This document shows positions 34,705 to 43,243 of a stretch of 64,000 nt of DNA, piece after piece; the stretch's first letter is position 1; each line of letters starts with the position of its first letter. The stretch covers positions 1 through 64,000 of the forward strand of contig CAYMKU010000021.1 of assembly GCA_964391015.1 (NCBI GenBank), read 5' to 3'. Made by a program: the position numbers and the translations under genes. The notes beneath the pieces are model-generated. The model saw only the letters and a list, made by a program, of their open reading frames with translations. It was not told the DNA's origin and made no database searches. The DNA is from XYD12-FULL-36-8 sp964391015. GTDB taxonomy: Bacteria > Bacteroidota > Ignavibacteria > Ignavibacteriales > Ignavibacteriaceae.

Positions 34705-36096
34705 ATGAAAAAAAATATTATTTTACTTTCGGTTGTTTTAGTGTCGCTCTTCTTTCTATCATGCGAAGATCGTTCGGAACTAACAGCTCCAAATTCTAAG
34801 ATAGGTAGTGTTGATTTAACTAATTTCGTTTCTATAGGTAACAGCTTAACTGCTGGATATCAGTCCAGTTCGTTATATCAAAGTGCGCAGATTTATGCTT
34901 TTGGGAATCTTATAGCTCAACAAGTAGGCACAAATTATGTCCAACCACTCGTTTCTGATCCTGGAATCGGTGGAAGAATTGAGGTTAAATCAATAAGCCC
35001 ATTTACAATGACCTACAATACAAGTTCTGGTTCGTTGACAAATGCAACTTATTCCAAACCCTATAATAATTTAGGTATTCCTGGCATCGTGCTTGCCGAT
35101 GTAATGAACTCAACTACTTCTGCTACTTCATATTCTAAGAGCCCATTTATTGATCTTGTTCTCAGGGGATTAGGAACACAATTTGTTCAAGCAAGAGCAT
35201 TACAACCATCGTTCTTAACACTCTGGATAGGAAATAATGATGTTCTTGGTTTTGCTACAAGCGGAGGTGTTAAGCCAAATGCTCCAACTGATGCTCAAAC
35301 ATTTGCTTTCTTGTATTCGCAATTAGCTGATAGTCTTTCTTCACTAAATGCAAAAGTGGTTGTTGCAAACATTCCTGACGTAACAGCAATTCCATTTTTC
35401 ACAACTGTCGGTCCAGGTATTGCACAGAAGCTAAGTTCTCTTGGTATAACTGGTATGTATTACCAGCAACATGGTCAATACAATGGAAGTGCAATTCCGG
35501 TTTCCTCTTTAGCTAATTATGGTGTCTTGATTACCTTGCTTGGCTCCAATTATACCAGCTACTTAGGATTGCCATCTGGGAAATTTTATAAAGATAACAA
35601 TGTTGACATTACTCCTTTAATTGCAGGTGGAATTTTAGATACTTCTCAAGCATTTGGGTTGCATCCTAAAAACCCATGGCCTGATGCTTTAATTCTTGAT
35701 GCGAGTGAGATTACCACTGCAAAAAATGCAACGACTGCATTTAATTCATCTATATCTACCGTCGCCACTGCCAAAGGTTTTGGATTAGTTAATATCAATT
35801 CTTTTTTCAACCAAATCAGAGCTAGTGATGCGACTGGAGGAACGGTCTTCGATGGAATTACATTCACAACTACTTTCGTTTCAGGTGGATTATTCAGCTT
35901 AGATGGAGTTCATCCTACAAGCCGCGGACAGGGAGTCCTTGCAAATGAATTTATTAAAATTATAAATGCAAAATGGGGAGTAAATATTCCTTTAGTAAAT
36001 GTATCGTTAATTCCAGGAAGCTTAGTTCTTACAAAGAAAAATTCACTTGGGTTGCCAATTTTTGAAAAAGGAACTTTAGATAATTTAATGTTTTGA
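34705..36096 (+). CDS. SGNH/GDSL-hydrolase-like lipoprotein
   Basis: 463 residues. The signal ends in a lipobox (FFLSCEDRS, Cys20). Block I reads SIGNSLTAGYQSS, where Ser of GNSLT is the likely nucleophile; block III is LWIGNNDVLG and block V is SLDGVHPTSRGQGVLAN with the catalytic Asp and His. These are all SGNH elements, so it should hydrolyse esters (lipid or acylated glycan) at the outer membrane. It follows the FadL gene closely and ends at a terminator. Similar FadL plus SGNH-lipoprotein pairs occur in Bacteroidota-type genomes, as far as I recall. Confidence 0.85.
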   Translation: MKKNIILLSVVLVSLFFLSCEDRSELTAPNSKIGSVDLTNFVSIGNSLTAGYQSSSLYQSAQIYAFGNLIAQQVGTNYVQPLVSDPGIGGRIEVKSISPFTMTYNTSSGSLTNATYSKPYNNLGIPGIVLADVMNSTTSATSYSKSPFIDLVLRGLGTQFVQARALQPSFLTLWIGNNDVLGFATSGGVKPNAPTDAQTFAFLYSQLADSLSSLNAKVVVANIPDVTAIPFFTTVGPGIAQKLSSLGITGMYYQQHGQYNGSAIPVSSLANYGVLITLLGSNYTSYLGLPSGKFYKDNNVDITPLIAGGILDTSQAFGLHPKNPWPDALILDASEITTAKNATTAFNSSISTVATAKGFGLVNINSFFNQIRASDATGGTVFDGITFTTTFVSGGLFSLDGVHPTSRGQGVLANEFIKIINAKWGVNIPLVNVSLIPGSLVLTKKNSLGLPIFEKGTLDNLMF

Positions 36097-36119
36097 AAAT
36101 ATTATATCTAATTTTAACG

Positions 36120-36155
36120 AACCCGATTTCATTAGAAGTTGGGTTTTTATTTTTA
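36120..36155 (+). terminator. factor-independent terminator after the SGNH lipoprotein gene
   Basis: AACCC at 36120-36124 pairs with GGGTT at 36141-36145, extended inward by imperfect pairs around an ATTA loop, and is followed by a T-rich run to about 36155. It lies 24 bases past the stop codon and before a 90-base gap leading to ssb. Confidence 0.75.
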
Positions 36156-36248
36156 GTTGACTTTTGTATTCTTGTTAAAATGGTATTTCTTGCAAAGTTT
36201 GATTAAATTAAAACAAATATTTAACAAATAATTTTTCAGAGGTGTGCT

Positions 36249-36665
36249 ATGGCATTTTCCCTAAACAAAATTATGCTTATTGGACATTTAGGTAAAGATT
36301 GTGAAACACGATTCACAACAGGAAATGTGTCTGTTACAAATTTTACACTTGCTACAACATATAGCTATAAAGATAAAAGTGGAAATTGGAAAGATGAAAC
36401 TACTTGGCATAATGTAGTATCTTTTGGATTATCCGATTATATGAAAGAAAACCTGAAAAGAGGCAAAAAGTTTTATGTTGAAGGACGGTTGACCAAAAGA
36501 GATTATACAGATAAGGATGGAAATAAAAAATATTTTACTGAAGTAATTTCAGAACGTCTTTTACCATTAGAAGGTACTGGAACAGCATCCTCTGAAGACG
36601 AAAAATCGAGCAACGAAGCCACACCAGATATAACACCCGAAAATAATGATGATCTCCCGTTTTAA
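36249..36665 (+). CDS. ssb: single-stranded DNA-binding protein
   Basis: 138 residues. The OB fold runs from residue 5 to about 105: NKIMLIGHLGKDCETRFT, VTNFTLATTY, TTWHNVVSFG and RGKKFYVEGRLTKRDYTDKDGN are the standard SSB strands. A short acidic linker ends in DDLPF, the conserved tail that binds partner repair and replication proteins. GAGGTG precedes the ATG. It probably has its own promoter in the gap after the upstream terminator. Confidence 0.96.
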   Translation: MAFSLNKIMLIGHLGKDCETRFTTGNVSVTNFTLATTYSYKDKSGNWKDETTWHNVVSFGLSDYMKENLKRGKKFYVEGRLTKRDYTDKDGNKKYFTEVISERLLPLEGTGTASSEDEKSSNEATPDITPENNDDLPF

Positions 36666-36700
36666 ATATTTTGTTAAACAATTGGGAGTAATAACTCTGT

Positions 36701-37993
36701 TTGGGTATTGATTGGAAGTTAAGAATCACATTTATTTTTATTTGCTTCGTATTATCCGCATTTTTTTCTGGTTCGGAGGTCGCATTATTTTCTCTTGATA
36801 AAAAGAAAATCAAAAAAATCTTTCCGAATTCATCTTTAATTCAAGAATATCTTATTGAGCTTCTTGAACATCCAAGAAGACTACTTGTTAGTATTTTAAT
36901 TGGAAACACAGTTGTTAATGTAACAGCTTCTATTATTGCCGTATCATTAGCTCTGGAATTTGCTGAATCATACGGCTATTCGAAAAATATAATTCTGACT
37001 ATTCAGATTATACTTCTCACGTTTCTCATTTTACTTTTCAGTGAGATTACACCTAAAATTTGGGCATCTAAAAACCCTATGATATTTTCAAAATTCTGTG
37101 CAGTCCCGATGCATTGGGTAAATGTAATCATTTTTCCGATTTCCGAAACAGTAACTGAAACAATAAAATACTTTGCTTCAAAGTTTAAAGTTGATAAAAA
37201 AAAGTCTGCAATTAATCATGATGAAATAAAAGAATTGGCAACACTTGGGCTTGAGAAAGGAACCATCGAAGACGATGAACATGAACTAATTCACAGTATA
37301 GTTGGCTTCAAAGCACTTTCTGTTAGTGAAATTATGACTCCGCGTGTTGACATGATTGCAGTTTCTTCGGATGCTGATTTTATTGAACTGGTAAATGAAA
37401 TTACAAAAACCGGTAGAAGCAGAATTCCACTATACAAAGATGATCTGGATGATATTGTCGGGGTTATTTATGCAAAAGATTTACTTCCTTATATCAAAAA
37501 TATAGAGCTTCGTAAAAACCTTTCTCTTATAAAGATTGCTCGTAAACCCATGTTTGTGCCGAAAACAAAAATGATAGATTCCTTGATGCATGAATTTCAG
37601 GAAAAGAAGATGCATATCGCTATTGTAGTTGATGAATATGGCGGCACAGCCGGTTTAGTATCGTTAGAAGATATAATTGAGGAAATTATCGGCGAAATAA
37701 GAGATGAATACGATAGGGAAGAAAGTTCGATAACCAAAGTTGATGAAAATAATTATCTAGTACTTGGCAAAATTTCCATTGATGAACTAAAAGAAAATTT
37801 AGATATTAACATTAATACTGAAGAGACTGAATTTGATACTGTTGCTGGATTGGTACTAAATATTGCCAGACAAATTCCTAAAGAGGGCTATTCTTTTGAA
37901 TTTGAAAATCATAGATTTACTGTGAAAGAAGTTTTGAATAAAAGAATTAAAAAAGTTCAAATTGAAAAATTATTAGAAGCTGATACTAAATGA
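36701..37993 (+). CDS. CNNM/CorC-type hemolysin-family transporter
   Basis: 430 residues. An N-terminal DUF21/CNNM membrane domain (VLSAFFSGSEVALFSLDKKKIK near 17-38; about four helices to residue 140) is followed by two CBS domains (VSEIMTPRVDMIAVSSDA and IAIVVDEYGGTAGLVSLEDIIEEIIGEI) and a CorC_HlyC C-terminal domain (FDTVAGLVLNIARQIP). Homologues export magnesium or cobalt. The start is TTG at 36701, with GGGAG somewhat far upstream. It overlaps the next small gene by ATGA. Confidence 0.92.
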   Translation: MGIDWKLRITFIFICFVLSAFFSGSEVALFSLDKKKIKKIFPNSSLIQEYLIELLEHPRRLLVSILIGNTVVNVTASIIAVSLALEFAESYGYSKNIILTIQIILLTFLILLFSEITPKIWASKNPMIFSKFCAVPMHWVNVIIFPISETVTETIKYFASKFKVDKKKSAINHDEIKELATLGLEKGTIEDDEHELIHSIVGFKALSVSEIMTPRVDMIAVSSDADFIELVNEITKTGRSRIPLYKDDLDDIVGVIYAKDLLPYIKNIELRKNLSLIKIARKPMFVPKTKMIDSLMHEFQEKKMHIAIVVDEYGGTAGLVSLEDIIEEIIGEIRDEYDREESSITKVDENNYLVLGKISIDELKENLDININTEETEFDTVAGLVLNIARQIPKEGYSFEFENHRFTVKEVLNKRIKKVQIEKLLEADTK

Positions 37994-38349
37994 AAAAAGG
38001 ATGTTTCATAACAGCAATTGCTGTAACTACAATCATTATCGGTGCGGCTTTATATATTTTTCAAAATCACTTCGACTCTTTAGTGTTAAAACCTGGTAAA
38101 AAAATAATTGCAGGATTTGTGAAGGATGAATTAAGAGAGAAATTAAAATTTGTTAAAGATTCTAAAGAAAAGATGGAACTGAAAGAATTAGTTAAAAAAT
38201 ATTCTGAAAACCCTAAAGTTTTAGAGCAGTTTAATCAAGAGGATTTAGAGCAGCTAATCTCAGAAATTAAATATGCTATAACTGACAGCGTGATTACTAA
38301 ATCAGAGCTTGAAAAAATTAAACAAATAATAGAATCAAAACTCAAATGA
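37990..38349 (+). CDS. small membrane-anchored protein of unknown function
   Basis: 119 residues. One N-terminal helix (CFITAIAVTTIIIGAALYIF) is followed by a basic, helical, lysine/glutamate-rich domain, so most of the protein probably lies in the periplasm. It has no domain that I recognise. It overlaps the CorC-like gene upstream and the MlaD gene downstream by four bases each (ATGA on both sides), so it is translated as part of that set and may assist either neighbour. Confidence 0.8.
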   Translation: MKKGCFITAIAVTTIIIGAALYIFQNHFDSLVLKPGKKIIAGFVKDELREKLKFVKDSKEKMELKELVKKYSENPKVLEQFNQEDLEQLISEIKYAITDSVITKSELEKIKQIIESKLK

Positions 38350-39260
38350 AAGATCAACGAAGAACAGAATTAAAAGTTGGTGTTGCAGTAATTATTGGAA
38401 TAATATTATTCATCTGGATTCTTACCTGGGCAAAGAGCTTTAACTTATCTGGAAAAGAAAAAAGTATCTTGGTAAGTTTTAAAAATGTATCAGGTCTTGA
38501 AATTGGTGATGAAGTTTCGATTAATGGAGTGAAGAAAGGATCAGTGGATAATTTTACAATTCAGGATGATAATGTAATCGTTAAATTATCGTTGGATAAT
38601 GATGCTCCATTGAAAGAAGATGCAGTTTTCAGAATTGCCATGCTTGATTTAATGGGTGGTAAAAAGGTCGAGATTTATCCAGGAATATCACCACAACTGA
38701 TTGACTATTCAAAAGTTCAAATTGGATCGTTCAACGCTGATATAGCTTCAGTAATGACGATGGTTGGTGATGTTCAAGGTGATATTAATTCTTCGATTAA
38801 AGATATAAAAATCACTTTGAATGCTTTGAATAATTACCTAACAGATAAACAATTAAATCAAAATATTAAAAGCTCTATAGACAATTTAAGTGAAGCATCC
38901 AAAAAATTGAATGTCATGATGGATGAGAATAGAGAAAATTTAAAAAAGTTAATTGGAAATAGCGTTGAGTTAAGTGAAGATGCAAAATCATTCTTAAACA
39001 AAAATAAGGATGCAATAGAAAATTCTCTGGTTGAGTTTAAAACATTGCTGGAAAAAACAAACACATTGGTTATAAAAGCAACCGACTTTGCTGACGAAAT
39101 AAAAAATAAAAAAAATAACATCGGTAAACTTTTGTACGATGATGAAATGTATTCTACTCTTACCAAGTCAATAAAACAGTTAAGTGAGTTGACAAATCTT
39201 ATTCTTGAACAACTAAAGGGAGATGGATTTAAAGTTGATGCGGATGTTGACTTATTTTAG
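38346..39260 (+). CDS. MlaD/MCE-domain protein
   Basis: 304 residues. A TM anchor (VGVAVIIGIILFIWILTWA) is followed by one MCE domain (VSFKNVSGLEIGDEVSINGVKKGSV near 42-66; EIYPGI) and a long helical C-terminal part (LSEASKKLNVMMDENRENLKK onward). MCE proteins bind and pass phospholipids between membranes, normally with an MlaE permease and MlaF ATPase; neither is in the window. The 3' end overlaps the gamma-glutamyltransferase gene. Confidence 0.9.
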   Translation: MKDQRRTELKVGVAVIIGIILFIWILTWAKSFNLSGKEKSILVSFKNVSGLEIGDEVSINGVKKGSVDNFTIQDDNVIVKLSLDNDAPLKEDAVFRIAMLDLMGGKKVEIYPGISPQLIDYSKVQIGSFNADIASVMTMVGDVQGDINSSIKDIKITLNALNNYLTDKQLNQNIKSSIDNLSEASKKLNVMMDENRENLKKLIGNSVELSEDAKSFLNKNKDAIENSLVEFKTLLEKTNTLVIKATDFADEIKNKKNNIGKLLYDDEMYSTLTKSIKQLSELTNLILEQLKGDGFKVDADVDLF

Positions 39261-40944
39261 AAAATATTTTTTTTCATTTTGTGTTTCACTTCTTTTTATC
39301 TATTCACTTCATGCTGAAGCACCAGATCCTGTGCGAAGCAAAAATGGAATGATCGTTTCGGCAAGTAACTTAGCTTCTAAAATTGGTTTACAAATTTTGA
39401 AAAAAGGAGGAAATGCAGTTGATGCCGCTGTTGCAGTTGGTTTTGCTTTAGCTGTAACATATCCTTCGGCAGGTAATATTGGCGGTGGTGGATTCATGGT
39501 AATCCATTTGAACGATGGCAGAAACACGACAATTGATTTTCGTGAGAAAGCGCCAAAACTTTCATCAAGTTCATTATATCTTGATGAAAAAGGAAATGTA
39601 GTTCAAGAACGAATTCAAGAAGGCATTTTATCATCTGGTGTTCCAGGAAGTGTAGCTGGACTCATTTATGCGCTTGAAAAATATGGAACAATGAAGTTAG
39701 CAGATATTATTCAGCCAGCAATTAACTTAGCCGAAGATGGGTTTCCATTGGAATACAGGTTGGTTCAATCTTTCACAAATAATTTCGATTCATTTAAAAA
39801 ATATGAATCTACTTTAAAAATATTTTCGAAAAACGGCTCACCATTTCAAGAAGGTGAAATTTTCAAACAACCTGATCTCGCATTTACACTTAAGCAAATT
39901 AAAGAGAAGGGGAGAGACGGATTTTATAAAGGAAAAGTTGCAGAATTGATTATGCAACAATGCCAGAAATTTGGCGGAATTATCTCTTCGGAAGATTTAG
40001 AAAACTACGAACCCATCGAGCGACAACCAGTTATTGGCAATTATAGAGATTATGAAGTAATTTCTATGGGACCGCCAAGTGCAGGCGGAATGGGATTAAT
40101 ACAACTATTAAATATTCTTGAAAATTTTAGGTTCAATAAAAACGATTGGGGTAGCAGCAAGTATATCCACACCTTGGTTGAAGCAATGAAATATGTCTAT
40201 GCTGATAGGAGTGCTCATCTTGGTGATGAGGATTTTTACTCAGTTCCCAAATCATGGTTACGTTCAAAAAATTATGCAAAAGAAATTTTTAAAAATATTT
40301 CTGATGTAGCAACATCATCTGGAAAAATATTTCCAGGTGTTCCCAAGCTTTATAAAGAAAGTGAAGAAACGACTCATTATTCAGTTTATGATGGACAAGG
40401 GAATGCAGTGAGCACTACAACCACCATTAATTCAAGCTATGGTTCTAAAGTTGTTGTAGAAGGTACGGGGTTCCTATTAAATAATGAAATGGATGACTTT
40501 AGTATTAAGCCGGAAGTTGAAAATCAATTCGGATTAATTGGGAGCAAAGCAAATTCAATTGAACCTGGCAAAAGAATGTTGAGTTCAATGACTCCGGCAA
40601 TAATTCTTAAAGATGGATTTCCATACCTTATTCTAGGATCACCGGGTGGATCAACTATATTGACCGTTGTTCTACAAGTTATTTTAAATTGTTTAGATTT
40701 TAATATGGACATTCAAGAAGCAATTAATCAACCAAGATTTCATCACCAATGGCTTCCTGATAAAATTGACTACGAAGAATTCGGAATGACTGAAGATGTT
40801 AAGAATAATCTTATAAATCGTGGACAGAAGATTGGTCAAATAAAATCTCTTGGAAGGGTCGAAGGTATTCTAATTGACAAAAAAGACAGTATGATATATG
40901 GAGCAACTGACCCAAGAGGTTTTGGTTCAGCTGAAGGATATTAA
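39238..40944 (+). CDS. ggt: gamma-glutamyltransferase
   Basis: About 568 residues. The signal peptide (YFFSFCVSLLFIYSLHA) exports it to the periplasm. NGMIVSASNLASKIGLQILKKGGNAVDAAVA is the family N-terminus, TTHYSVYDGQGNAVSTTT contains the autocleavage site, whose first Thr becomes the nucleophile, and the glycine pair of LILGSPGGSTI lies in the small subunit. It cleaves glutathione and gamma-glutamyl compounds. Start choice: ATG at 39238 or 39223; GGGAG ends directly before the latter, too close, so the former is preferred. It overlaps mlaD by about 23 bases. Confidence 0.93.
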   Translation: MRMLTYFRKYFFSFCVSLLFIYSLHAEAPDPVRSKNGMIVSASNLASKIGLQILKKGGNAVDAAVAVGFALAVTYPSAGNIGGGGFMVIHLNDGRNTTIDFREKAPKLSSSSLYLDEKGNVVQERIQEGILSSGVPGSVAGLIYALEKYGTMKLADIIQPAINLAEDGFPLEYRLVQSFTNNFDSFKKYESTLKIFSKNGSPFQEGEIFKQPDLAFTLKQIKEKGRDGFYKGKVAELIMQQCQKFGGIISSEDLENYEPIERQPVIGNYRDYEVISMGPPSAGGMGLIQLLNILENFRFNKNDWGSSKYIHTLVEAMKYVYADRSAHLGDEDFYSVPKSWLRSKNYAKEIFKNISDVATSSGKIFPGVPKLYKESEETTHYSVYDGQGNAVSTTTTINSSYGSKVVVEGTGFLLNNEMDDFSIKPEVENQFGLIGSKANSIEPGKRMLSSMTPAIILKDGFPYLILGSPGGSTILTVVLQVILNCLDFNMDIQEAINQPRFHHQWLPDKIDYEEFGMTEDVKNNLINRGQKIGQIKSLGRVEGILIDKKDSMIYGATDPRGFGSAEGY

Positions 40945-40958
40945 ATCGAAAGGCAATC

Positions 40959-41354
40959 ATGGTAATTGGAATTGGGATAGACATAATTGAAATAGATAGA
41001 ATCAGAGTAAGTGTTGAAAAATTTGGTGATCGTTTTCTTAATAAGGTTTATACTCAAAAGGAACTTGATTACAGTTTAAAAAAGAAATACAAATATCAGC
41101 ACCTTGCGGCACGATTCGCAGCTAAGGAAGCTGTTTATAAAGCATTGGCAACCGGCTGGAATGAAGATGTAAGTTGGCAAAATATTGAAATCTCGAATGA
41201 ACCAAACGGAATGCCTATTGTAACTCTTAAGGGTAATCTAAAAAAATTTTTATCTAAAGGTAAAAATCTTAAAATATCTATGAGTCATTCACGTGACTAT
41301 GTAGCTTGTATGGCAATCGTATATAAAAATGATTCTGACCGTAATTCTAATTAA
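40959..41354 (+). CDS. acpS: holo-[acyl-carrier-protein] synthase
   Basis: 131 residues. VIGIGIDIIEIDRIRVSVEKFG is the N-terminal motif with the Mg-binding Asp, and HLAARFAAKEAVYKAL carries the conserved Glu and Lys of phosphopantetheinyl transferases. It transfers phosphopantetheine from CoA to acyl carrier protein. MSHSRDYVACMAIV is the C-terminal strand. The start is 14 bases after ggt. Confidence 0.95.
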   Translation: MVIGIGIDIIEIDRIRVSVEKFGDRFLNKVYTQKELDYSLKKKYKYQHLAARFAAKEAVYKALATGWNEDVSWQNIEISNEPNGMPIVTLKGNLKKFLSKGKNLKISMSHSRDYVACMAIVYKNDSDRNSN

Positions 41355-41441
41355 GACTTGTTTCGAAGCTGAAGATGGTTTTGTTAGTAGCAATAAAAAA
41401 TTCAAATATTTATATTTGTGAAAAATTAATTGAGCAGTTAA

Positions 41442-41639
41442 TTGAATAATTTGAAAAAGTTCGAAATATTCAGCTATATTTCCATTGGAATCATAGCAAT
41501 AATTTTGGTGCTTATGTTCGTTAAGCTGATTCCAACTTCATGGTATGTTCCGGCCTTAGTTTTCAGCTTAATTCTGTTAGGAATAAGATTCGCTTTAAGA
41601 TTTTATTTTATCTTTAAGAAAAGAAAAAACAAGGAGTAA
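41442..41639 (+). CDS. small two-helix membrane protein
   Basis: 65 residues, two hydrophobic segments (FSYISIGIIAIILVLMFVKL and VPALVFSLILLGIRFALRFYF) and a basic tail RKNKE. The only start is TTG at 41442, with a weak ribosome site. No family is recognised. Its TAA is followed in the same frame, with no further stop, by the HNH nuclease coding region, so the two could once have been one frame or be linked by coupling. Confidence 0.6.
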   Translation: MNNLKKFEIFSYISIGIIAIILVLMFVKLIPTSWYVPALVFSLILLGIRFALRFYFIFKKRKNKE

Positions 41640-42176
41640 GTCTTCGAACCTTCCAAGCCACTCAATGGAAAACTTAATGCAAAAGTTCTAATACTGAATC
41701 AAAGCTATGAGCCGCTCACGGTCTGCAATATTAAAAAAGCGGTGATTCTGATTTTTCTAGGAAAAGCTGAAATGGTTTTAAACGACACAAAAAAGCACCT
41801 CCATACTGTTTCCAAATCTTATCCATGGCCAAGCATAATAAGATTAAGTCATTTTGCCCATGTTCCTTACAAAAGGGTAGTCTTAACAAGAAAAAATATT
41901 TTAAGGAGAGATGCTTTTAAATGTGGATATTGTGGACGAAGCGATATACCATTAACAATTGACCATGTAATTCCTAAAGCGCGTGGAGGATCAGAGAGCT
42001 GGGAAAATCTTATTTGTGCATGTACTTCATGCAATAATAAAAAAGGAGATCGAACGCCTGATGAAGCAAAAATGCTTCTGCGAAATAAACCTTTCAAACC
42101 AAGTCACATTATGTTTATAAAACATGTAGTAGGGAAACTTGACGACAGTTGGAAACCCTATCTTTACTTGTCATAG
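41640..42176 (+). CDS. HNH endonuclease, start codon unresolved
   Basis: The frame after the TAA at 41637-41639 reads KVLILNQSYEPLTVCNIKKA, the well-conserved N-terminus of a family of stand-alone HNH proteins. It continues to CGYCGRSDIPLTIDHVIPKARGG and NLICACTSCNNKKGDRTPDEA, where the two CxxC pairs bind zinc and the His of DHV is catalytic. Yet no ATG, GTG or TTG precedes the conserved start in this frame; the first is GTG at 41742, which would delete it. AAGGAG at 41631-41636 sits just upstream. The coordinates give the open frame; the true start may be a rare codon or the site may be altered. The biological role of the family is unclear. Confidence 0.72.
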   Translation, partial: VFEPSKPLNGKLNAKVLILNQSYEPLTVCNIKKAVILIFLGKAEMVLNDTKKHLHTVSKSYPWPSIIRLSHFAHVPYKRVVLTRKNILRRDAFKCGYCGRSDIPLTIDHVIPKARGGSESWENLICACTSCNNKKGDRTPDEAKMLLRNKPFKPSHIMFIKHVVGKLDDSWKPYLYLS

Positions 42177-42256
42177 AATCTAATCAATATTGAGCGAAAG
42201 CTAAATAATTACCTTCTTAATTTGTATTTTCGTATTAAAGTTTCAGAAAATTATTG

Positions 42257-43243
42257 ATGAATATGTCTAAAAAAAGAATCCTAAGTGGAATGCGACCTTC
42301 AGGAAAACTGCACATTGGTCACTATGTAGGCGCTCTAGAGAATTGGGTTAAACTTCAAAGTGATTACGAAAATTTTCACTTGATTGCTGACTACCATGTC
42401 CTAACAACTGATTTGAACACAAGTGAAATATATAATAATACTATTGATATGCTCATTGATTGGTTGTCCGCAGGATTGGACGCTAATAAAAGTCCTATGT
42501 TTAGACAATCACAAATAAAGGAGCACACTGAACTTAATCTGATATTCGGAATGCTAATAACTGTAAATCGATTAGAGAGAAATCCCACACTTAAGGATCA
42601 AATGCGAGACTTGCATATTGATTATGTTACATTTGGTCATTTTGGTTACCCTGTACTTCAAGCTGCGGATATTCTTTTGTACAAAGGTAAATTTGTTCCA
42701 GTTGGTGAAGATCAAGTTCCTCATGTAGAAATAGCGCGAGAAATAGCGCGAAAATTCAATAATCAATATGGAGAAGTATTTCCTGAGCCTGAACCATTAC
42801 TAACAAAATTTTCTCGTCTTCCAGGTTTAGATGGCAATGCAAAGATGAGTAAATCATTAGGAAATACAATACTTCTTTCTGATGATACTGAAACAATAAA
42901 AAGTAAATTGAGGAAAGCAGTTACTGATCCCCAAAAAATACGGAAAGGCGATCCAGGAAATCCTGATATCTGCCTTGTTTTTGCTTATCACAAAAAATTT
43001 AATTCTCCTCAAGTTGCAGAAATTGAATCAGGCTGTAGAAGCGGCTCATTAGGTTGTGTAGATTGTAAAATGAATTGTGCAGCAAAAATTTCAGATTTTT
43101 TCGAACCTATAAGAACTAAACGACCATACTATGAGAGTCACCTTTCTGAAGTAAAAGATATTTTGTTTGATGGCGAAGCTAAAGCTAAGGTGGTTGCTAA
43201 AGAAACAATGAATCAAGTTCATGAAAAAATGAAGATGGGCTAG
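42257..43243 (+). CDS. trpS: tryptophanyl-tRNA synthetase, probable Fe-S type
   Basis: About 328 residues, class I fold. SGMRPSGKLHIGHYVGALENW is the HIGH motif and NAKMSKSLGNTI the KMSKS motif. In the C-terminal part, cysteines are spaced C-x20-C-x6-C-x2-C (DICLVF, then SGCRSGSLGCVDC), very close to the cluster that binds [4Fe-4S] in Thermotoga TrpRS. It charges tRNA-Trp. Start candidates are ATG 42257 and 42263. scpA begins directly after its stop. Confidence 0.95.
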   Translation: MNMSKKRILSGMRPSGKLHIGHYVGALENWVKLQSDYENFHLIADYHVLTTDLNTSEIYNNTIDMLIDWLSAGLDANKSPMFRQSQIKEHTELNLIFGMLITVNRLERNPTLKDQMRDLHIDYVTFGHFGYPVLQAADILLYKGKFVPVGEDQVPHVEIAREIARKFNNQYGEVFPEPEPLLTKFSRLPGLDGNAKMSKSLGNTILLSDDTETIKSKLRKAVTDPQKIRKGDPGNPDICLVFAYHKKFNSPQVAEIESGCRSGSLGCVDCKMNCAAKISDFFEPIRTKRPYYESHLSEVKDILFDGEAKAKVVAKETMNQVHEKMKMG

